Part shown: positions 59,426 through 64,000 of the stretch, one piece after another
Numbering within the stretch: the first letter of the stretch is position 1
Layout of the letters: every line of letters starts with the position of its first letter
NCBI RefSeq assembly: GCF_002934665.1
Contig: NZ_NIRS01000004.1
Coordinates: 498,501-562,500, forward strand
Direction: 5' to 3'
Length of the DNA: 64,000 bases
Source of the DNA: Pseudomonas laurylsulfatiphila
GTDB taxonomy: Bacteria > Pseudomonadota > Gammaproteobacteria > Pseudomonadales > Pseudomonadaceae
The notes under the pieces: generated by a model
Databases searched by the model: none
What the model saw: the letters and a program-made list of their open reading frames with translations, nothing else
What the model was told of the DNA's origin: nothing
Program-made: the position numbers and the translations under genes

Positions 59426-60715
59426 ATGCGCGAAGAGTTGAACCAAGGCCTGATCGATTTCCTCAAGGCCTCCCCTACCCCGTTCCATGCCACCGCCAGC
59501 CTTGTTCAGCGCCTGGAAGCGGCGGGCTATCAACGCCTCGACGAGCGCGAGCCGTGGAATACCGAAGCCAACGGTCGCTACTACGTCACCCGCAATGACT
59601 CTTCGATTGTCGCGATCAAAATGGGCCGTCATTCGCCGCTGCACGGCGGCATTCGCCTGGTCGGCGCCCACACCGACAGCCCGTGCCTGCGCGTCAAGCC
59701 GCAACCGGAGCTGCAACGCCAGGGTTTCTGGCAGCTGGGTGTCGAAGTCTATGGCGGCGCACTGCTGGCACCGTGGTTCGACCGCGACCTGTCCCTGGCC
59801 GGCCGCGTGACCTTCCGGCGTGATGGCAAGGTCGAGAGCCAGTTGATCGACTTCAAGGCCCCGGTCGCGATCATTCCGAACCTGGCGATTCACCTCAACC
59901 GCGAAGCCAACATGGGCTGGGCCATCAACGCCCAGACCGAACTGCCGCCGATCCTCGCGCAATTCGCCGGTGACGAACGCGTGGACTTCCGCGCGGTGCT
60001 CACTGACCAACTCGCCCGCGAACACGGCCTGAATGCCGATGTGGTGCTCGATTACGAGTTGAGTTTCTACGACACCCAAAGCGCTGCGGTCATTGGCCTG
60101 CATGGCGACTTCATCGCCGGCGCGCGCCTGGACAACCTGCTGTCGTGCTATGCCGGCCTGCAAGCGCTGCTGACGGCCGACACCGACGAAACCTGCGTGC
60201 TGGTCTGCAACGACCACGAAGAAGTCGGTTCCTGCTCAGCCTGCGGTGCCGATGGCCCGATGCTGGAGCAAACCCTGCGTCGCCTGCTGCCTGAAGGGGA
60301 TGAATTCGTACGTACCATTCAGAAATCCCTGCTGGTTTCGGCTGACAACGCCCACGGCGTGCATCCGAACTACGCCGACAAGCACGATGCCAACCACGGC
60401 CCGAAACTCAACGCCGGCCCGGTGATCAAGGTCAACAGCAACCAGCGCTACGCCACCAACAGCGAAACCGCCGGGTTCTTCCGTCACCTGTGCATGGCTG
60501 AAGAAGTGCCGGTGCAAAGCTTCGTGGTACGCAGTGACATGGGCTGTGGCTCGACCATCGGCCCGATCACCGCCAGCCACCTGGGCGTGCGCACCGTGGA
60601 CATCGGCCTGCCGACGTTCGCCATGCACTCGATCCGCGAACTGTGCGGCAGCCACGACCTGGCGCACCTGGTCAAGGTACTGAGCGCGTTCTACGCCTGC
60701 CGCGAGTTGCCGTAA
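59426..60715 (+). CDS. apeB: M18 family aminopeptidase
   Basis: A 429-residue zinc aspartyl/acidic aminopeptidase of the M18 family. Metal and catalytic residues lie in LVGAHTDSPCLRVKP, VCNDHEEVGSCSACGADGPM and VSADNAHGVHPNY, with the C-terminal SDMGCGSTIGPITA block. It takes N-terminal residues from peptides in the cytoplasm as a dodecamer. The ATG at 59426 follows GGAG. A REPIN starts four bases after the stop. Confidence 0.94.
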   Translation: MREELNQGLIDFLKASPTPFHATASLVQRLEAAGYQRLDEREPWNTEANGRYYVTRNDSSIVAIKMGRHSPLHGGIRLVGAHTDSPCLRVKPQPELQRQGFWQLGVEVYGGALLAPWFDRDLSLAGRVTFRRDGKVESQLIDFKAPVAIIPNLAIHLNREANMGWAINAQTELPPILAQFAGDERVDFRAVLTDQLAREHGLNADVVLDYELSFYDTQSAAVIGLHGDFIAGARLDNLLSCYAGLQALLTADTDETCVLVCNDHEEVGSCSACGADGPMLEQTLRRLLPEGDEFVRTIQKSLLVSADNAHGVHPNYADKHDANHGPKLNAGPVIKVNSNQRYATNSETAGFFRHLCMAEEVPVQSFVVRSDMGCGSTIGPITASHLGVRTVDIGLPTFAMHSIRELCGSHDLAHLVKVLSAFYACRELP

Positions 60716-60719
60716 ACCC

Positions 60720-60803
60720 TGTAGGAGCTGCCGCAGGCTGCGATCTTTTGATTTTGTTTTTAAGATCAAGATCAAAAGATCGCAGCCTGCGGCAGCTCCT
60801 ACA
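60720..60803. repeat. REP pair (REPIN), GCCGCAGGCTGCGATC type
   Basis: Opposed arms with GGAGCTGCCGCAGGCTGCGA just after apeB. Confidence 0.92.
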
Positions 60804-60870
60804 CACACATCACTTCGGCTGCTTTAAAAGCGGCCTAGACTTCAAGTATCCCTTCGACAAGGCTGTCTCC

Positions 60871-61047
60871 ATGATTTCGATGTCCACCTTTCACGCCATG
60901 CTGATCCCGATTCTTGCCGGGATGCTCCTGCTGGCCGTCGGCTTCAACTTTCGCGACAAAAACGCCGGTGTGTTCGCCATGTGGATCGGCATGCTGACCA
61001 TCCTCGCGACCGTGGTGATCAAGATCCTCGCCAAACTCAACGAATAA
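60871..61047 (+). CDS. Small two-helix membrane protein
   Basis: A 58-residue hydrophobic protein with two helices (about 10-25 and 33-53) separated by FRDKNA. The ATG at 60871 has AAGG upstream; a second ATG three codons later is possible. No family recognised. It is followed 78 bp downstream by the MscS-type gene and may share its transcript. Confidence 0.65.
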   Translation: MISMSTFHAMLIPILAGMLLLAVGFNFRDKNAGVFAMWIGMLTILATVVIKILAKLNE

Positions 61048-61125
61048 TTCATCGCCCTTGGCTCGCATTGATTTTGACGGCCTCGTACACTCGGTCGATC
61101 CGCTCCTTGCGAGGTTGACCGCCTA

Positions 61126-63282
61126 GTGTTCGCTCGTCTTTTTGCCCTTCCGTATATTTTCCTTGTCTGCCTGATGCTGCTGCCAGTGGCACCTGCCCAG
61201 GCGGTCGGCCTTCCAAGCCTGCTCGGCGGCCAGGCCAAGGCGCAGCCCGAAGCACAGGAACCGCTGGGGCAGTCCCTGGACGAAGTGATCAAGTCACTGG
61301 AAAACGATCAGCAACGCGCCAAGCTGCTGGCCGATCTGAAAAGGCTCCGTGACACCACCAAACAAGCCCAACCGATTACCGAAGAAGGCGTGCTGGGTTT
61401 GATTGGCGGAACCCTGGCCACGATCGAAAAGAAATTTTCCGGCGACGACAGTCCGCTCACGCGCTGGTCCAGCGAGTTCGACCAGGCCCAGGAAGAGCTG
61501 ATGGCGCTGGCGCTGCCGGCCAATGAATGGCTGCCGATGCTCTTTGCGTTCGCCATGATCCTGATGGTCTGGAGCCTGCTGGCCGCCGCGCTGATCTGGA
61601 TCAGCCACCGCGTGCGCATGCGTTTCGGCCTGACTGAGGAACTGCCGCAGCACCCCCGCGCCCTGGACATGTTGCGCTTTGCCTTGCGCAAGCTCGGGCC
61701 ATGGCTGATCGCCCTGGTGATCACGATCTACATGAGCTATGCCCTGCCCTCGTCCCTGGGCAAAAGCCTGGCGATGGTGCTGGCCTATGCATTGGTCGTC
61801 GGCACCTGCTTCTCGGCCATCTGCGTGATTGCCTTTTCCCTGCTCGACGGCCCACACCGCCACCGCGCCTTGTACATTCTGCGGCACCAGGCGTTTCGAC
61901 CGCTGTGGCTGATCGGCAGCTTCGCCGCATTTGGCGAAGCGCTGAGCGACCCAAAACTGGTCGACAGCCTCGGCAGCCATCTGGCCCATACGGCTGCCAC
62001 GATTGCCAATGTCCTGGCAGCTTTGTCCACCGCCCGGTTCATCTTGCGTTTCCGCCGCCCGATCGCCCACCTGATCCGCAACCAGCCGCTGTCCCGACGC
62101 CTGACCCGGCGCGCCCTCAACGACACCCTGTCGATTCTCGGCACCTTCTGGTACGTGCCGGCTCTGGTGCTGGTGGCCATCTCCCTGTTCGCGACGTTCA
62201 TTTCCGCCGGCGACACCAGCACTGCCCTGCGCCAGTCGCTGATCTGCACCGTGTTGCTGGTGTTGTGCATGGTCATCAACGGCCTGGTACGCCGCCACGC
62301 CCTTAAGCCCCAGCGCGGAATCCGGCGTTACGCCGTGTATTCGGAACGGCTGAAAAACTTCTTCTACACCATCCTCCACCTGTTGGTGTGGCTGGCCTTT
62401 ATCGAGCTCGGCCTGCGGGTCTGGGGCATGTCCTTGATCCGCTTTACCGAAGGCGATGGCCACGAAGTCAGCGTCAAGTTGTTCAGCCTCGCCGGCACGC
62501 TGTTGTTCGCCTGGTTGATCTGGATTCTCAGCGACACCGCCGTGCACCACGCACTGACCCGCTCGCGCAAAGGCCTGGCCAATGCCCGCGCGCAGACGAT
62601 GATGCCGCTGATTCGCAACGTGCTGTTCGTGGCCATCTTCATTGTCGCGCTGATCGTTGCACTGGCGAACATGGGCATGAACGTCACGCCGCTGCTGGCC
62701 GGTGCCGGTGTGATCGGTCTGGCCATCGGCTTTGGTGCGCAATCGCTGGTAGCCGACCTGATTACCGGGCTGTTCATCATCATCGAAGACTCCCTGGCCA
62801 TCGACGACTACGTGGATGTCGGCGGCCACCTCGGCACGGTCGAAGGCCTGACCATCCGCACCGTGCGCCTGCGGGACATCGACGGCATCGTCCACACCAT
62901 TCCGTTCAGTGAAATCAAAAGCATCAAGAACTACTCCCGGGAATTCGGCTACGCGATCTTCCGGGTAGCAGTGCCGGCCAACATGGACATCGACAACGCC
63001 ATCAAACTGATGCGCGAAGTCGGCCAGAAAATGCGCACCGATCCGTTGCAGCGACGCAATATCTGGTCGCCGCTGGAGTTCCAGGGGGTGGAAAGTTTCG
63101 AGTCGGGTAATGCGATCCTGCGCGCCCGCTTCAAGACCGCGCCGATCAAGCAGTGGGAAGTGTCGCGAGCGTTCAACCTGTCACTCAAGCGGCACATGGA
63201 TGAAGCCGGATTGGACCTGGCGACACCGCGGATGAGCATTCAGGTCACCGCCGCCGCCGGCTCCCCGGAACAACCCTTGTAG
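61126..63282 (+). CDS. MscS-family mechanosensitive channel, long form
   Basis: A 718-residue inner-membrane channel. A signal peptide (ALPYIFLVCLMLLPVAPAQA) is followed by a periplasmic helical region (to ~130), about ten hydrophobic helices, and the C-terminal MscS pore and beta domain (GVIGLAIGFGAQSLVADLITGLFIIIED and VEGLTIRTVRLRDIDG). Two to three times longer than E. coli MscS, like YbdG/YbiO-type channels. GTG start with GAGG eleven bases upstream. The stop codon TAG lies within the next REP arm. Confidence 0.92.
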   Translation: MFARLFALPYIFLVCLMLLPVAPAQAVGLPSLLGGQAKAQPEAQEPLGQSLDEVIKSLENDQQRAKLLADLKRLRDTTKQAQPITEEGVLGLIGGTLATIEKKFSGDDSPLTRWSSEFDQAQEELMALALPANEWLPMLFAFAMILMVWSLLAAALIWISHRVRMRFGLTEELPQHPRALDMLRFALRKLGPWLIALVITIYMSYALPSSLGKSLAMVLAYALVVGTCFSAICVIAFSLLDGPHRHRALYILRHQAFRPLWLIGSFAAFGEALSDPKLVDSLGSHLAHTAATIANVLAALSTARFILRFRRPIAHLIRNQPLSRRLTRRALNDTLSILGTFWYVPALVLVAISLFATFISAGDTSTALRQSLICTVLLVLCMVINGLVRRHALKPQRGIRRYAVYSERLKNFFYTILHLLVWLAFIELGLRVWGMSLIRFTEGDGHEVSVKLFSLAGTLLFAWLIWILSDTAVHHALTRSRKGLANARAQTMMPLIRNVLFVAIFIVALIVALANMGMNVTPLLAGAGVIGLAIGFGAQSLVADLITGLFIIIEDSLAIDDYVDVGGHLGTVEGLTIRTVRLRDIDGIVHTIPFSEIKSIKNYSREFGYAIFRVAVPANMDIDNAIKLMREVGQKMRTDPLQRRNIWSPLEFQGVESFESGNAILRARFKTAPIKQWEVSRAFNLSLKRHMDEAGLDLATPRMSIQVTAAAGSPEQPL

Positions 63283-63343
63283 GAGCTGCCGCAGGCTGCG
63301 ATCTTTTAAAAATCAAAAGATCGCAGCCTGCGGCAGCTCCTAC
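63278..63343. repeat. REP pair (REPIN) overlapping a gene end
   Basis: Opposed arms with GGAGCTGCCGCAGGCTGCGA and an unusually short loop. The first bases (TGTAG) contain the stop codon of the MscS-type gene. Confidence 0.9.
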
Positions 63344-63347
63344 GAGG

Positions 63348-64000
63348 TCAAACCACGTCAACGCCGACATGAATCGCATCATGCCGCCAGAACTCCAGAT
63401 CGCAGTCGATCAGGCGTTCATACTGGTCATAGTTGACGCGGGCAATCCGTAAGCCCGGGCTACCCGCCGACACCTTCAGCGCCGCCGCCGCATCCACCGA
63501 CAACGCCGTGGGCACAATCTCGAAGCGCACCCGCCCATAGTGCAAATCGTAATGCCGCGCGTACAACTCGGTGATCGACTGATTCAAATCGAAATCGAGG
63601 ATTCCCGGAAAGTACTGCGGGTTCAGATAGTGCTCCACATACAGCACCAGCCGCCCGTCGATCCGCCGTGAGCGGCAGATCTGGATCACGCTCGACAGCG
63701 CCGGCAATTGCAGCCAGGCACAAACGGCCGCCGACGCCGGTTGCAATCGCGCCGAAATCACCTCCGTGGACGGCACCCGCCCCTGGGCACTGACCATCGC
63801 GTGAAAGTGGCTGCGCTGCATCAGGTTGTACGCCAGGCGTGGCGGCGAGACGAACCAGCCGCGACGCTCCTCGCGATAAATCTGCCCCTGCGACTCCAAC
63901 TGCAACAACGCCTCACGCAAAGTGATCCGCGTGGTGCCGAACAATTCACTGAGCTTGCGCTCGGCCGGCAATTTGCTGCCCGGGGCCAACAAGCCGTGGT
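63348..64000 (-). CDS. GntR family regulator with UTRA domain (partial)
   Basis: The C-terminal ~215 residues of a HutC-subfamily regulator. A GntR winged helix (GSKLPAERKLSELFGTTRITLREALLQLESQG) is followed by a UTRA ligand-binding domain (LPALSSVIQICRSRRIDGRLVLYVEHYLNPQYF; FEIVPTALSVDAAAALKV). The frame stays open through the window edge, so the start lies beyond 64000. Its effector and targets are unknown; it is possibly phosphonate- or amino-sugar-related as for many UTRA proteins, but this is a guess. Confidence 0.88.
   Translation of the reverse strand, partial: HGLLAPGSKLPAERKLSELFGTTRITLREALLQLESQGQIYREERRGWFVSPPRLAYNLMQRSHFHAMVSAQGRVPSTEVISARLQPASAAVCAWLQLPALSSVIQICRSRRIDGRLVLYVEHYLNPQYFPGILDFDLNQSITELYARHYDLHYGRVRFEIVPTALSVDAAAALKVSAGSPGLRIARVNYDQYERLIDCDLEFWRHDAIHVGVDVV

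Noticed and set aside
61294..62895. 533-codon open frame on the minus strand
   Set aside because: Antisense to the MscS-type gene; rich in Gln, Gly and Asp as expected for a shadow frame.

Overview
The window is chromosomal DNA from a fluorescent-type Pseudomonas (P. fluorescens group). The basis is the high GC content, strong Shine-Dalgarno sites, more than twenty REP/REPIN palindromes between genes, and blocks of gene order known from Pseudomonas (lpxL-like/minC/minD/minE/rluA/apeB; aroC/prmB/isochorismatase-like/smr/folE; mtnB-mtnD-mtnC). It holds about 68 protein genes and one tRNA. There is no rRNA, CRISPR array, insertion sequence or intact prophage.

Layout. 1-3.5 kb: an Asp/Glu/hydantoin racemase-like gene, a LysR regulator divergent from a short-chain dehydrogenase, and a HAD phosphatase. 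3.7-9 kb: an Rhs protein whose C-terminal toxin region is almost absent, then small minus-strand genes (two acidic proteins, two paralogous glycine-zipper proteins, one unknown). 9-11.6 kb: YbjQ-like protein, a serine hydrolase, an AT-richer membrane/winged-helix protein and tRNA-Ser(GGA). 11.9-19 kb: crotonase-like protein, plsC, corA, a glutamine amidotransferase, and a beta-oxidation pair (multifunctional FadB-like protein plus thiolase). 19.3-23.7 kb: a 31-residue membrane peptide, a cytochrome c protein, and a three-gene operon of circularly permuted ATP-grasp, alpha-E and transglutaminase-like proteins. 23.9-32.3 kb: a candidate small RNA, rraB, speE, small unknowns, an ankyrin protein, an acyl-CoA synthetase, a DUF3509 gene with a sigma-54/IHF-type promoter, and the methionine-salvage genes mtnC-mtnD-mtnB. 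32.3-42.4 kb: MFS transporter, aroC, alpha/beta hydrolase, prmB, isochorismatase-like protein, Smr protein, folE, a GST/glutaredoxin-like protein, and an aminotransferase/MarR pair. 42.8-54 kb: purine and ureide catabolism. 54-64 kb: patatin-like phospholipase, LpxL-like acyltransferase, minCDE, pseudouridine synthase, M18 aminopeptidase, a large MscS-type channel and a GntR/UTRA regulator cut by the window edge.

The most coherent pathway is urate degradation. Urate is oxidised by the membrane enzyme PuuD (with its own cytochrome c domain), hydrolysed by HiuH, decarboxylated by UraD to allantoin, opened by the PuuE allantoinase, cleaved by allantoicase and finished by ureidoglycolate lyase to give glyoxylate and urea. 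An AzgA-type purine permease, an NCS2 permease and two tandem Tsx-like outer-membrane channels supply substrate. A palindrome TTGTAYACAA lies in both the permease and the hiuH/puuE promoter regions and suggests shared control by a regulator not encoded here.

The best candidate for a poorly described system is the ATP-grasp/alpha-E/transglutaminase operon, whose domain set predicts peptide-bond or isopeptide chemistry of unknown substrate. Other items worth follow-up are the ~60-nt RNA candidate beside it, the DUF3509 sigma-54 promoter, an 18-bp perfect inverted repeat at 35.6 kb, and enzymes whose usual catalytic residue is replaced.
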